Below the pieces are notes generated by a model, which saw only the letters and a program-made list of their open reading frames with translations, was not told the DNA's origin and ran no database searches. DNA of 64,000 nucleotides from the NCBI GenBank assembly GCA_039621445.1, contig CP154957.1, positions 43,783,465-43,847,464 of the forward strand, read 5' to 3'. Positions within the stretch are counted from its first letter, which is position 1. Each line of letters begins with the position of its first letter. This DNA is from Euglena gracilis (Eukaryota > Euglenida > Euglenophyceae > Euglenales). A program made the translations under genes and the position numbers. Below are positions 22,655-33,440 of the stretch, piece by piece.

Positions 22655-25509
22655 TCACTCGAACGACTTCGCCAGCTCATACACCTCGTCGGCCCTCTCG
22701 AAGTAGCCGTCGCCGGGCAGGGTGACCCCCTCCGCCGTCTCGAAGACTATCGCCTCCTCCGCCTCCCGGCAGCGTTGGAGCAGCCGCCTAGGCCAGACCC
22801 GGGTTGGGGTTAGCAACACAACTCTGCCGTATGCCATCCCCCGCCCCCCAATCATCACGCTCGCTGCCCGGCCACGGTCAAAATTCCGGCGGGTGGGGGG
22901 GGGTCCCAGAGGCCGTGGCGGACGCCGACCGGAGCCTGGCCGCCGCTTGATCAGCTCCGCGGCGCGGTCGCGGGCGAAGAAGACCCGCTCCTTCAGGTCT
23001 CGTGGGCGGCGCTCCTGCGACAGGTCAGAGGGGGGGGGGGGGGCAGCCAGCGGGGCCCCAAGAGAACCCGCAGTGCCAGTGCAGAGGGGGCAGTGATGGG
23101 TACATGCACCACTTAATAGGCAGGCTTCTGTTTAAGACCCTTGGGTCCCCCCCACCAACCCAGTTCGGCGTGAGACCCCCAAAAGTCTGGCCGTCTGAAA
23201 GAATATTCCAAAAAAAAATCATCCGAACTTTGGGGCAAAACCCATAGTGGTGACAAAGTTAGCCCGGCCAAACATCATGTGATTGGAAGAACTTCGGATT
23301 AGCAAACTAAGCTCCGGGGCCGAAAGGTGCACCCGCCTGGAAAAGGGGTGACGTTATTTGGGGAGGGGGAAAATTGGGGGTTGTTCCATTGGAGGCAGGG
23401 TAACCAACAAAGCAAACCTTCCTTCGGGCAGCCGTTTCCACATCCTCCGCGTCGTCTCTGCCGATGCCAAGGTAAGGATCCTCCGCTGGCTGTGAGGGAC
23501 AAGGGGTGGTTCTTGAAAAAAAAGCCCATCTCCTCCAGGGATCTTGCAAGCCAACTGGGAAGAAAGGTGCTCGCTGGACAGCCCCAAAGGAGGTCAGAGG
23601 TTGGCCAGCCTAAACCTAACAAATATACAAATCCAACAAAGATTTAATACTTCAGCCAACAAATCATAAAAAATATCCTCCAACTCTCCCGGCGTTGATA
23701 ACTCTTTCCTGTGATTTCCAGCAGTTTTGTTCCGTGCTGGAAGGAATTTTGTTGTATGAACCTTTATCCCTGAAGATACCTTGCAGGTGGGCTGGTGCCT
23801 GTTGGCTGGAAAAAGGGTTGCCGGCTGGTTGCGTCCCCTCTGGCTTTGCAGAAAAATCCTGGCTGTGTTTGCACGTTCCTTTCTACCCATTGTGAAGTCG
23901 ATGATCAACAGGGACCACCAGTTAAAAAAAATAAAGCACATTCAAATCCGCCATTTTGGGATTGCAATATTTGGTGATCTGTCACTGGGAATCCTAAATT
24001 TTTGCTTTGGGGTGGATTGGAAACTTGCTTTGAAATAGAAATTAGCACCACTGCGGAATGTTTTGACTTGCAGTTTCAACCAAGTCGATCCCTGGGTTTA
24101 GGTGTTCGCATCTCTGTTTTGTTGAATTTAGCTTCTTCGACATTTCCTGTGCAGCAAAGATGTGCATTGCAAACCCTGATTTATCGCTCCAAAACTTATG
24201 GAGTTGCTCACTTCACGACAAGACGGCCTCAAAGCCTTCACTGCACTGCACTGACACTGCCACTGCCAGTGCACCGCATTGTCGTTGCACTGCCACTGCC
24301 ACTGCATTACCATTCCTCTTCTCGTTCTCCACCCTAAAACACTGCACTGCCACTTCTGTGGCACTGCGCTGCACAGCCACTGCACTGCCACTGCCTGCAC
24401 TGCACTGCCAAGGCCATTGCAGTTGTCGTGAAATGTGGCAAGTCCTATGTGTGAAATTAATTAAACAATAAGAAAACGAAAAAAGGTACACCAGTGCGAC
24501 GCAAAAAAATCAACTGTAGCGAACTGATCTGAAGGGTGCACTATTTCTGGCAGACGACTTAAATTAAGAAAAGATCGACCAGGGCAATCGAAAAAGAGAG
24601 GGTGCAGTGTCGAATGTGCCACATCAACCTGAACGCCGTGGGCACGATGGCGATTGCGTCCAGGGCTGGGGTCCCGGCGAGAGTGGGTCTCTGTGCTGAA
24701 GGGATTGCTTCTGAGGAAACACAAACACATTCACTTGGCAGAAACAGGGGAAAGACTGGTTCCCTGTCTTGGAGTCTAGAACTCTGAACGAAAAACCATT
24801 GGACACATCAGCCAGCACAAACCCCCGAAACTAAGCTTTGCAACTTGGTACGGATAGGATTGCCCGCAAAGAGTTGTATCGTAAAAACTAAATATCGTGA
24901 TTTTTTCCCATTTCCGTGCTCAGGAAATTTCATTTTTCTACCTTTGTTGAATTTTTCAATTACTGTCATCTTCAATCTCGCCAACGCAATACCTTTGCAG
25001 GGTTCAAAACTGGTACACGAAGAAAAATAATGAAAATTAAACATTCATACCCTCTCATTTCAGAGGTTACAAAAATGTTAGGTCCTTCAAAGCATCACGA
25101 AGGGAGAAAATGTGGTTGCTGCAAAACATAAATAAAACGAGAGGATGGAAACCCTGAAAAAGAATGTGTAAATATGTAAATATGATTGCACCCCACTGAG
25201 TCTGCTTTTTGGAGTTCAACTGCAAAAAAAGCATGGAATGCTGGATTGCTTTGTGTGAATGGAAAGAATAAAACAAGAAAAATCAATCCAGTGAATTCGC
25301 TGGCTGGACAAACGAGCACAAACCTGACATATGTGCCAGGCAAATCATCGATGTTTGATGGAGTATCAAAATCTGTTATAACCTGCTTCCGAGGCTGCAT
25401 CCTTTCGAACTCCCGAAGTTCTTGCGGATTGTACTCACGGGGATTGTATCGATTTCTTCCTCTTTCAGCTCTTTCATAGCCAGCCATTTGCCCATAATTG
25501 CCATATGTC
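22655..25509 (-). CDS. Unidentified protein, 3' exons
   Basis: Five phase-compatible exons: 25509-25337, 24695 to about 24646, 23489-23418, 23014-22942 and 22788-22655 (TGA). The first reads a Tyr/Asn/Arg/Glu-rich segment (GYERAERGRNRYNPREYNP, ITDFDTPSNIDDLP) and needs at least one upstream exon. Later parts are charged and helical: DPYLGIGRDDAEDVETAARR, DLKERVFFARDRAAELIKR, LLQRCREAEEAIVFETAEG, and ending DEVYELAKSFE. I recognise no family. The last intron (22789-22941) is nonconventional: CAGGCTCCGGTCGG pairs with the end CCGGGTCTG, and the join AELIKR/RRLLQRC is in frame only with the 3-nt/5-nt rule. Exons 2 and 3 have alternative borders. Exon 1 leaves by GC or GT. Confidence 0.5.
24237..24425. 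repeat. CACTGC-rich minisatellite
   Basis: Degenerate tandem CACTGC/CACTGCACTGC hexamers extend over about 190 bp in an intron of the unidentified gene. Confidence 0.75.
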
Positions 25510-26769
25510 CTAAAAGAGAGCATTCAGCATCAAAAGATGGAAAATTTGGGGAATCAGAACACATGCAAATAGTGGAAAATTAGAGAAACAGAACGCTGCA
25601 ATTGCCCCTGTTCTTAAAATCACTCTTTCACAAACTTTTCTGACTTGTGGGTGTGCTTGAAGCTTCGAGGTTTAAAATTAAGTTCAGTCAAGATTTGACC
25701 ACAATCCAACCACACCAAAAAAAAACATTGCTATGTAGAATGCAAATGATATGATTGCAACGAACTCAAATGAAACCATGAATACGGGGGGATCCGGGGC
25801 TGGATAAGCAGCTGGCCAGAAAAAAGCAGCAGGCTGGACCCTTGGGTAGGAACGAATGGGAAGCCTTGAGGAACACAATTCCCAACACGGAGAGGAGGTG
25901 GGAGGGGAGAACCCCCCTCCGACCTGGAAACTGCAGGGCCGTGAAAATTCTTGGTCTTATGGATGGCAAAGGGCCGGATACCAGGCCAAAATTGGTGAAA
26001 AATCCTTTTTTGAAAACAAATAAAATGATAAAATCCAAAAAAGCTCATTTTTGATTTTTTTTTGAACACTCATTAAGTGGAAGACACCAAAACATCAAAA
26101 AAATGTGCAATAGGATCAAAAGTGAGGGAAACAGGCATTTTTTGTTCACTTTCCAGCACACAGCGCCGGAAAAAATTTCACTTTTGGGTGGAGAAATTGA
26201 ACTCCTCGAGCAATGCATTCTTGTAGCAGTTTTCCTCGAATTCCACCAGATTTCAGAGAAATAGAAAAAAAATATATATAATAATACCGGCTGGAAACAT
26301 TTTTTGGCAAGAAAAGGTCCAATACACAAAAGGAAACTTGGGTTTTCCCTGTTCGATGCCGCCTCCACAGCGAGTGTTGGCACTTCCAAGAGGGGCCAAA
26401 CAAAATTCCCCAGGATGGTAGCTGTTTGGTGGGGGTTTGGGGGATGACTTTGCATGCAGCCTCCCCCTTCCATCGAGATGGCCCAAGACGGGGGAGCTGG
26501 GAATGGAACACATTGTTGATCTCTTTTGGGAGATCAAACAATGCTTATCCCTGAAATTATGAGTGCTTGGGCTGTTCCATCCCCCCCAAAAAACCCAGTT
26601 GACCGTTGGGTTTATGAAAATTTGCACTCTGGAAACCTGATGCTTAAATGAGCTTTTTCAGAAAGTTCCATTGTGGTGAAAATAAAGATACAAAAGAAAA
26701 AACGACCTTGTTGCTGTCGTGTGATCGCACATTGTACAATGAGGTGTTTGAGTTTGATGAGGCAATCAT

Positions 26770-27186
26770 TCAACGGCTAAAAACACCAAAACGAAGAATT
26801 CCCGGCAGAAGATATTGGGCTCTTTTGACAAGGGAGGAAAAACCTGTCCTGGTCTCGTTGGTAATGGCCTGCCGCGTTTCCCGACCTGTGGAACACGACG
26901 CAAGAAACTGACGATGACGGACGATTGGCGACCTGGCGGGGCTGTTCGGGACCCCTCTCCTGCGGGCCGGGGCCGGCGAGATGGACCTCGAGCCCGCACG
27001 TCTGCCGCCGTAGTCCATTTGGGGCGGTGCGATCCGGCCCACTTGAGCGGGGAAAGAAATGCTGCGGGGACATGGGGAGTTGCAGCAATGAGCCACTGCC
27101 GAGCGGAGCATGGCACCCACAGGAGGACTTGGAGATTGCCGTCCGAAACTTTGGTGAGCTCGATCAATGGATGGGGGTTTGGCCAC
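26770..27186 (-). CDS. Possible coding exons, Arg/Ser/Pro-rich
   Basis: On the minus strand an acceptor-like CCCCGCAG near 27065 opens onto VGRIAPPQMDYGGRRAGSRS, then SPAPARRRGVPNSP and, further on in the same frame, RQAITNETRTGFSSLVKRAQ before a stop at about 26770. The GC-rich part looks coding, but all three minus frames are open across it and the frame choice is uncertain. It lies between the unidentified gene and the split exon at 27330-27800, and may be an upstream exon of the former. Confidence 0.3.
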   Translation of the reverse strand: MAKPPSIDRAHQSFGRQSPSPPVGAMLRSAVAHCCNSPCPRSISFPAQVGRIAPPQMDYGGRRAGSRSISPAPARRRGVPNSPARSPIVRHRQFLASCSTGRETRQAITNETRTGFSSLVKRAQYLLPGILRFGVFSR

Positions 27187-27299
27187 GCCACTTGAAATGG
27201 AGTGGTTTTAATAACATAAATTGAGTGTTGCTCATGAGAAAAATCGACCAAAATTGACGGGGTGAATTTGAATTGTTGAAAAAGCTTGCCCAACCAACC

Positions 27300-27800
27300 T
27301 TTTGTACCAGGGTCCATCACCAGAAGAAATACACCATCATCCATCGTCACCAGGCATTTGCTTAAGGACCCCCCGGGGGGGGGTACTGGCTAGCCAATCG
27401 GCTAGACACTGGAAAAAGTGGACTAGCTAGACCCCCCCCTCCCCCCGGGGGGGGGGGGGTCCGGGGGTCCCCCGGACTGGAAAATTTTTTTTCCTCCGGC
27501 GCTGCGCGCCAGAGGAAAAATGAGGGTTTTAACAGGTTTTTGGCTGATTTTGTTCCAAAAATTCCCAAAAAAAATTTCGGCGCTTCGCGCCGGTCACTGG
27601 AAAAAAATTTTCCACTAGCTAGCCCTGCTAGCAGACCCGGGGGGGGGGGTCTGCTAGAAAACCCACTACCCAAATTTGGACTAGCTGCAGTCCAGCCCCC
27701 CCCCCCCCGGGGGTACTGCAATCCCTTAAGCAAATGCCTGATCGTCACACAGGTGAATATCAAATCCTCGATACTTTTTCAAAAAGCGATGCAGTCAATA
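27300..27800 (-). CDS. Short exon split by an inverted-repeat element
   Basis: On the minus strand, after a possible GAG acceptor near 27768, the frame reads DLIFTCVT up to the element. After the element, MDDGVFLLVMDP runs to a GT donor near 27329. Removing the element and one duplication copy by the 3-nt/5-nt rule gives one continuous frame. The protein family is not recognised, and neighbouring exons are not assigned. Confidence 0.4.
27351..27740. mobile_element. CAGGCATTTGCTTAAGG element, perfect 8-bp TSD
   Basis: Left CAGGCATTTGCTTAAGG and right CCTTAAGCAAATGCCTG are perfect 17-bp terminal inverted repeats. The 8-bp duplication ATCGTCAC flanks them at 27343-27350 and 27741-27748. The body holds poly-C/poly-G pairs, GGCTAGCCAATCGGCTAG, and GGCGCTGCGCGCC and GGCGCTTCGCGCC hairpins. 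There is no transposase. The perfect ends and duplication mark it as one of the youngest insertions here. Confidence 0.92.
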
Positions 27801-27821
27801 ATAATAATAATAATAATAATA

Positions 27822-27903
<82 letters not shown>
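27797..27903. repeat. (AAT)n microsatellite
   Basis: About 35 AAT/ATA repeats with one interruption near 27823. Confidence 0.95.
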
Positions 27904-28230
27904 TGTGAAGTTGTTGAAGGCAAGGCCACAAAAACACACAAGAACCTTTGTGATTGTGTGCTTTTCACCAAACTCACTAACATATTAGACCACAAACACT
28001 TCTTTCAAACCAAATGCAAACTGTCCACCTCTGCAGAGCAGACTCTGCAGAGAGGCAGAGCAGACTCTGCAGAGAGGCACAATAAGTTGAAGAATAACAT
28101 TGGCCACACTGCCACTCTCGGAGGACAGGGTCAGCCAACCGTGGCGGAACTTCCTACTTGGTCTGAAGCGTTCTTCCAGCGACCCGACGCACCGCGCACC
28201 AGCCGGGCACCGGCTGGGCGGCGGCGGCGG

Positions 28231-28471
28231 TCACGGGGCGGGTCCGGCCCGTCGCCACACGAAGGTGGCGCCGTCGGCGTCGTTCCGGCTGATCCGCAGG
28301 CGGGCGTCGAGGAACACCGTGCTCATCACCACCTCCGCCGCCCCCTTCCGCGCCATGTCCAGCGCCTGCCCAGACGGGAACGGCGGCGCCGGGCCCACCC
28401 CACGGCTGTGCTGTGTGTGTGTGTGGTGTGTGTGTGTGTGTGTGTGTGGTGGTGTGTGTGTGGGGGTGTGG

Positions 28472-28524
<53 letters not shown>

Positions 28525-30761
28525 TGGGTGTTGGCAAACGCCTCCAGCGTGGGGAGGGAGAGAACACATAGGGAAAAAAACCGACGTGACGGGGGGGGGG
28601 CGCTGAGGGCAGCCATGGTGTGGCCTGGTCCCAGAGGGGCAGGGTGGCCTCCGTGATGCGGGTGTCCAGGACGCGGAGGGTCAGCTTGGTCGGGGTGGGG
28701 GCAGGCTGGCGCTTTCAGAGGACAAGCAGAAATGCCCATGAATGCACAGCCCGTAACTGCACCAGGGAACCCTCAGAGAGCCGCTCCACAGCCACGTGCG
28801 TTGAATTGTAACACTTGGGCCAAACAGCGGCTTGTTTCAAATGGGAAGGGGACATCTGTGCGACCGCAGAGAGGTGAAATTACGATGGCGCCAGCAGCTC
28901 CAACGTCAAACACATTCTGGTGCGTGCTTGTGCCTCCACATCAACAAACAGCCCGGAACCCAATAAAGATCTTTGCGACGCCGAAATGAGAACACTTTGG
29001 GGGACGCGAGGGCAATGCAGGATGCGAGCGCTGTCCTGGCGGCGCGCCACGATCGAGGCGGTGGTTTGGACGACGGAGGTGAGCGGCGTGAGCGGCGCCG
29101 GCAGGTCGGGCAGCGCCTTCACCCCAGCCATGCCGCTGTTCGCCCCCGGGGGTTTGGGCGAGCAGTGGCCTGGACTGCACGCGGCTGACGAGGGTCCCGT
29201 CGCCCGGCCCCTCGCAGCCGGTCAGGGTCTGCCGTGCCGGCCCGATGGCCTTCAACGGAGCGGGGATGCCGTCCGTGATGCCGAACACCTGATTGGGGGG
29301 GGGGGGGGGACTCCGCGGTCACACCACCCCATGGTCTGCGCCGAGGCGGCAGCGCAGTTGATCATAGGACTACCCGAACCTCGTCCCCTGCCCAAAGCTC
29401 AACCCCACTGCAACACTGCAACAGAACAACACAACACAGCACACAACGAAACACAACACAACACCACACAACCACACAATACAGCACAGCACAGCACAGC
29501 ACAACACACATCACAACACCACACAACACAAAACAACACCACACAACACGACACTACACCACACAACATTACACAACACTACACCACACAACACAACACA
29601 ACACAACACAACACAACACCTGGTCGGCTGCGTCAGGGAAAGCTTGGCGGAACGCCCAGAAGAACGGGCTGGAGCGGGTGATGTCGTCGCTGGCCCACAC
29701 CAGCTCCCAGTCCCCGTTCAACTGTGACGTCGACGTGCGCTGGCCGAGCATTGTGGGCAGAAGGCGCCACCTCTACAGGAAAGCCAGGGAACAAGGGCGT
29801 GGCATAAATCAATGTGGTGCGAAAACAATTTTGAACGCAGACAATCTTGAACGGTTCCTTGCAAATCTCAAACAGCTTCCTGAGATAATGAAAAAAGATG
29901 GATAATTTTAAAATAATTGTGCTATAAATGTTTCAAGTAACACATTTCTGTCTTCTAATTTCGTTCTCAGATACGACAATTTCAACGAAATCAGGAAGAA
30001 ACACAAATATGTGGCAAGAAAAATACAGGTCTGCTGAATTTGAATTCTTCCCGGAAGGTGCATGGTTGCAAATTGTTGACAGAAACATGCAAACAACTGC
30101 TGGGGGGCATCCCCTGAACGCCAGCTCGAGCCGAGCGATGAGGTCGGTGACCTCCCGGTTGGCAGCGGTGTCTCCGCCAGGGGTTTTCTTAAGGACCCCC
30201 CCCCGGGGGGGGGGGTCCAGCCTCCGGCTGGCAAAAAGGCTGCTGGCTGGAAATGAGCTGGCTGGACCCCCCCGGGGGGATGGGGGGATAGGGGGGGGGA
30301 GGGGGGGGGGGGGGCTGGAGGGGGCTGGGCTGGGCTGGGTCGATGAAAAACAAAATTTTCTAACACATTTTTGCATTTTCGACATTTTGATGGATGGAGC
30401 TAGGTCAAGGCTGGGGGGCTGTGATGGAGGAAGCTGTGATGAGGAGAAAAAATGCAGGGATAGGTGAGCTGGGTAGCCCTTGGCTGGCCAGCCTTCGGCC
30501 GGCTGGGCCGGCCTGCGGCCGCTGGACCCAACTTTATTTCACTTGACACAGCCCAAATTCGGGGGGGGGCTCCCAGCCCGAATTTGGGCTGCTGGCTGGA
30601 TTTGAGCTGCTGGCTGGCTGGACCCCCCCCCCCCGGGGGATGGGGTACCCTCCGGCTTAAGAAAACCCCTGGTCTCCGCCCTGCCCCCGGTTGGAGCGCT
30701 GGGCGGCCCGCAGCAACTCGTCCCCCAAGGAGGCAGTGGTCACCTCTGTGGCATGGGACAT
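28231..30761 (-). CDS. PAP/fibrillin family plastid-lipid-associated protein, 7 exons
   Basis: Exons 30761-30675, 30172-30098, 29721-29620, 29288-29181, 29119-29042, 28696-28625 and 28365-28231 (TGA) give 218 residues. The order follows the PAP_fibrillin domain: DELLRAAQRSNRGQGG joined to DTAANREVTDLIARLELAF; LNGDWELVWASDD; QVFGITDGIPAPLKAIGPAR; SVVQTTASIVAR joined to TPTKLTLRVLDTR; and the C-terminal hallmark VFLDARLRISRND...ATFVW, equivalent to YLDxDLRIxRG...FVL. Family members coat plastid lipid bodies and thylakoids, which suggests a photosynthetic lineage. No plastid-targeting leader is seen before the ATG at 30761, so an upstream exon may be missing. Exons 1/2 and 5/6 join by nonconventional introns; 4/5 (61 bp) may too; 6/7 looks GC-AG. 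Two other introns are largely microsatellite. Confidence 0.87.
28411..28530. repeat. (TG)n microsatellite forming part of the last fibrillin intron
   Basis: Interrupted TG/GTGG repeats lie between fibrillin exons 6 and 7. On the gene strand it reads (CA)n upstream of the acceptor. Confidence 0.95.
29405..29618. repeat. ACAAC/ACACC satellite filling a fibrillin intron
   Basis: Degenerate ACAACACA repeats run over about 210 bp and end one base from the exon 3 donor (exon ends 29620). On the gene strand the intron reads GTGTTGTGTT from its first base. Confidence 0.9.
30178..30671. mobile_element. CAGGGGTTTTCTTAAG element that is intron 1 of the fibrillin gene
   Basis: Perfect 16-bp terminal inverted repeats, CAGGGGTTTTCTTAAG and CTTAAGAAAACCCCTG, sit between perfect 8-bp duplications GTCTCCGC (30170-30177 and 30672-30679). 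The intron on the coding strand is 30674-30173: 3 nt of one duplication copy, the whole element, and 5 nt of the other. Its removal restores RSNRGQGGDTAANREV, a conserved stretch of fibrillins. Inside are poly-C/poly-G pairs, GTCCAGCC...GGCTGGAC arms and a CGGCCGGC-rich centre; there is no transposase. Confidence 0.93.
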
Positions 30762-31711
30762 GGGGCAGCGGGGGCTTCAGGCACGTGGACATGGACGTGC
30801 GTGGATCATTTCGGTCCAGTCCAAACGCGCTACAAAAACATCGGAGGGGCAGCAACGCCCCCCCTCACTTCCTCGAACCTCAGCTGCCCAGGGGCGGAAA
30901 AGATGACTCCATGCCGAATCGAGGCCATATTAAAATGAGGACGATGCTGCCACATAAACATGCTTCTCAAATTGCGTAAATAAACACGAACAATCACCAG
31001 CGGCGTTGGTCAAAGCCAAATTAAACTGCGGGTCCAACGTTAAACGTGTTACAAAGATTGGCACTTGTGAGGAAAGATTGGTTCGGAACCAAGGTGGAGA
31101 ATGACTTTTTTTTTATAAAAAAAAGCCTTCTTATGGAGGAAAAATCTACATTTAGTGGCTAAGCAAGCACCATCTTGCCAAAGGGTTCCAGGCCATGGAA
31201 TTCAAGGGAAAAAATCTGAGCATCCCAGCTGTGGTGGGGGGCCGGGGCTTTCAGGGGTGTGACTGTCCGCTTCAGGAGCGAAACAGAAAAGGGGGGTTAT
31301 CGGCAAAAAATGGCGTACAAAGGCCGGCAGCTCATTTTGGGTTGCGCGTGGTGGCCGTCTGCCACAGAACCCATACCAACAAAACATCTGTTTAGAGTGA
31401 GTCAGACCAGTGTCGGGTAACATATATGTTGTATATACACAAATGTGTTGTATATATACAAATGTGTTGTATATATACAAATGTGTTGTATACACAAATG
31501 TGTTGTGTATGTGCAAATGTGTTGTATACATGCAAATGTGTTGAATATATACAAATATGTTGTATATGGCTCTCGGGAACAGTTGCAAAGCGCTCCAACC
31601 ATCTCAGATGGCCACACCCGAAAATTCGGCACTGGACGTCAGGGCGACGAAGGCACGGCTCGGAGAAGCGGACCGCTTGGTCCGGGGCAAACTCTGACGT
31701 TTGACAAACAA
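30762..31711. other. Gene-free stretch with a minisatellite
   Basis: No supported exon is seen. At 31425-31566 about seven units of TGTGTTGTATATATACAAA (lengths 18-21 bp) form a tandem array. Confidence 0.6.
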
Positions 31712-31833
31712 TGGGTGACCAATCCAGCGGCCCAGAAAGACGCCAGAGGCTGGCCAGAGACCACCGTCGGAGCAGCCCCACCCCAGCGGCCAGCAGGGCC
31801 AGGACGGTCAGCCACCCGCTGGCGGGGCGGAGG
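31712..31833 (-). CDS. Possible exon with a transmembrane helix
   Basis: After an acceptor-like GCCCCAG the minus strand reads SGWLTVLALLAAGVGLLRRW, a clear hydrophobic helix followed by basic residues, then SLASLWRLSGPLDW to a GT near 31711. The frame can continue (FAPDQAVRFSEPCLRRPDV) to about 31600. Family unknown. It could be part of a membrane-protein gene that also includes the segment at 34540-34672. Confidence 0.3.
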
Positions 31834-32569
31834 CTGGGGCGGTGGCCGTGGGCGTCTGCCGGGCCATGGCTGGCGGGCGGCGGTGTGACCTACGATGGCA
31901 GCAGCGAGTGGTCGGAACGCCGCTTCTTGATGCATCGGAAAAGCCACTTGTGGCAACGACAGGTTTGGAATTCTTGTGAGGAGTCAGCTCCTTTATGGTC
32001 AGCTTCAGGCTGGGAAAAAGCAGTCAGCTACAAGGTGGGAACTTGAATGGGAGGGCACCCTCAAAAAACTCCACACACACAAAAAAACACAAAAAAAAAC
32101 ACAAAAACGAAAATTGGATGTAAAAACCTTTAGGAGCTGCCCCAGAATGCAGGCTTTCTGCTGGAGAGGACTTAAGAAATTTTGAGCTCTGCCGGTGAAA
32201 ATCTGTCATTTTGCATAACAAAGCAATTTGAGCATGTTAACCAAAAAATGCAAAGCAGACAAAAATTGGCAAAAAATTTGGTGTCGGGGGAAACCGAGGA
32301 ACTTTTCATTGTCAAAGATTTTTTCCAGCAAAAATCAAAAAAATCACCGCGAAAAAAAAAACGCAACACACACATAAAACACAAAAAAACAAAAAGTTTT
32401 CCAAAGCCGAAGAACACAAAAAAAAACGTAATGAAAACGTTTGTGCCCCCCAACTTGAAGGCAAAAGATCTGCGTCCAGAGGCTTGAAAGTTGGCCAGCC
32501 AGAAATATTTTCTGAGGGGGAATGCTAGGAAGAACAGTTTTGCTCTAGAGTTGGAGACGGTTCTGGGGG

Positions 32570-33440
32570 AAAAGTTTGAGCTTAGTGGGTGGGAGGGTAG
32601 GATTAGGGGGGGTGGGGTGAGGCTGTGGTTGCTTTAAAAAATTGGAAGGAAAAGGGGGGTTTTCAAATAGGAAAAGAAATGGGTAAAAGAAGGGGGTGGG
32701 TTGCTAGCATATGGTGGTTCTGGAAGGAAAGATGGGTATGGGTAAGACAGCATTGAGAGCAGTTGGGAGGGGTGTGGAGGGGGGAATAGCTAGAAACAAT
32801 AATAGTGATATTACTCAGGGTGAATTAAAGCGGGAGGGAGAGCGGGGGAGGGCGGGGAGCAGATGGGAGTGGTGTCACAATGGGGAGTGGACATGAGGTT
32901 GAAAAATGAGGGGAAGAGGCGAGGGGAACAAAAGCGCGAAAATGCCTTCAGATGGAGGAAAGGGCCGCAGGGGGAGGGAAGAGTTTGAAGGTGAAGGGGT
33001 AGTTACGGGGGGAGTGGGGGGGTCATGGGAGTGCGGGATACGGGAGGGGGGGGAGTGGTTAAGTGGGGGTGAGAAAAGAAGTGGTGGTTGGAGAGGTTGG
33101 GAGGGGGGGACGGTTGAGCGAGTTGCTGGGGGGAGAGGATGGGGGGGGGGGGTTGGTGAAGGGGGAAGGGATGGGGATAGGAGGGGAGTGCGGTGCTGGA
33201 AGAGTGGAGAGCGGGAGAGGGGCGCGGGAAGGTCGGAAGTATTGGGGGGCGGGAGCGTTGGGGTGGAATGCGGGGGGGTAGTGGGATTGCTATGGGAAAG
33301 TGGATGAGGGGTGTGGTTTGGGGGGACACACGAAAAAATGTAACACAAATTTGTTGTGAAAGAATTTGAGAGCGGTTGGAGGAAAAAGGGGAGGAGGAAT
33401 AGGAGAAGGCAGTGAGCGGGAGGCGTGCCGGTGATTAACT
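32570..33440. other. Strongly purine-biased block
   Basis: The plus strand is about nine-tenths G or A in long stretches (GGGGGGAGTGG, GGGGAGGG) without the poly-C/poly-G pairs common elsewhere. A 222-codon minus-strand frame crosses it, but its Pro/Ser/Thr/Leu composition follows directly from the skew. It has no domain, so I do not call it a gene. Confidence 0.5.

Noticed and set aside
24602-24710. Plus-strand exon reading CRMCHINLNAVGTMAIASRA
   Set aside because: The minus-strand reading of the same DNA is in phase with the exon at 25509-25337 and has a proper acceptor, so I used that one.
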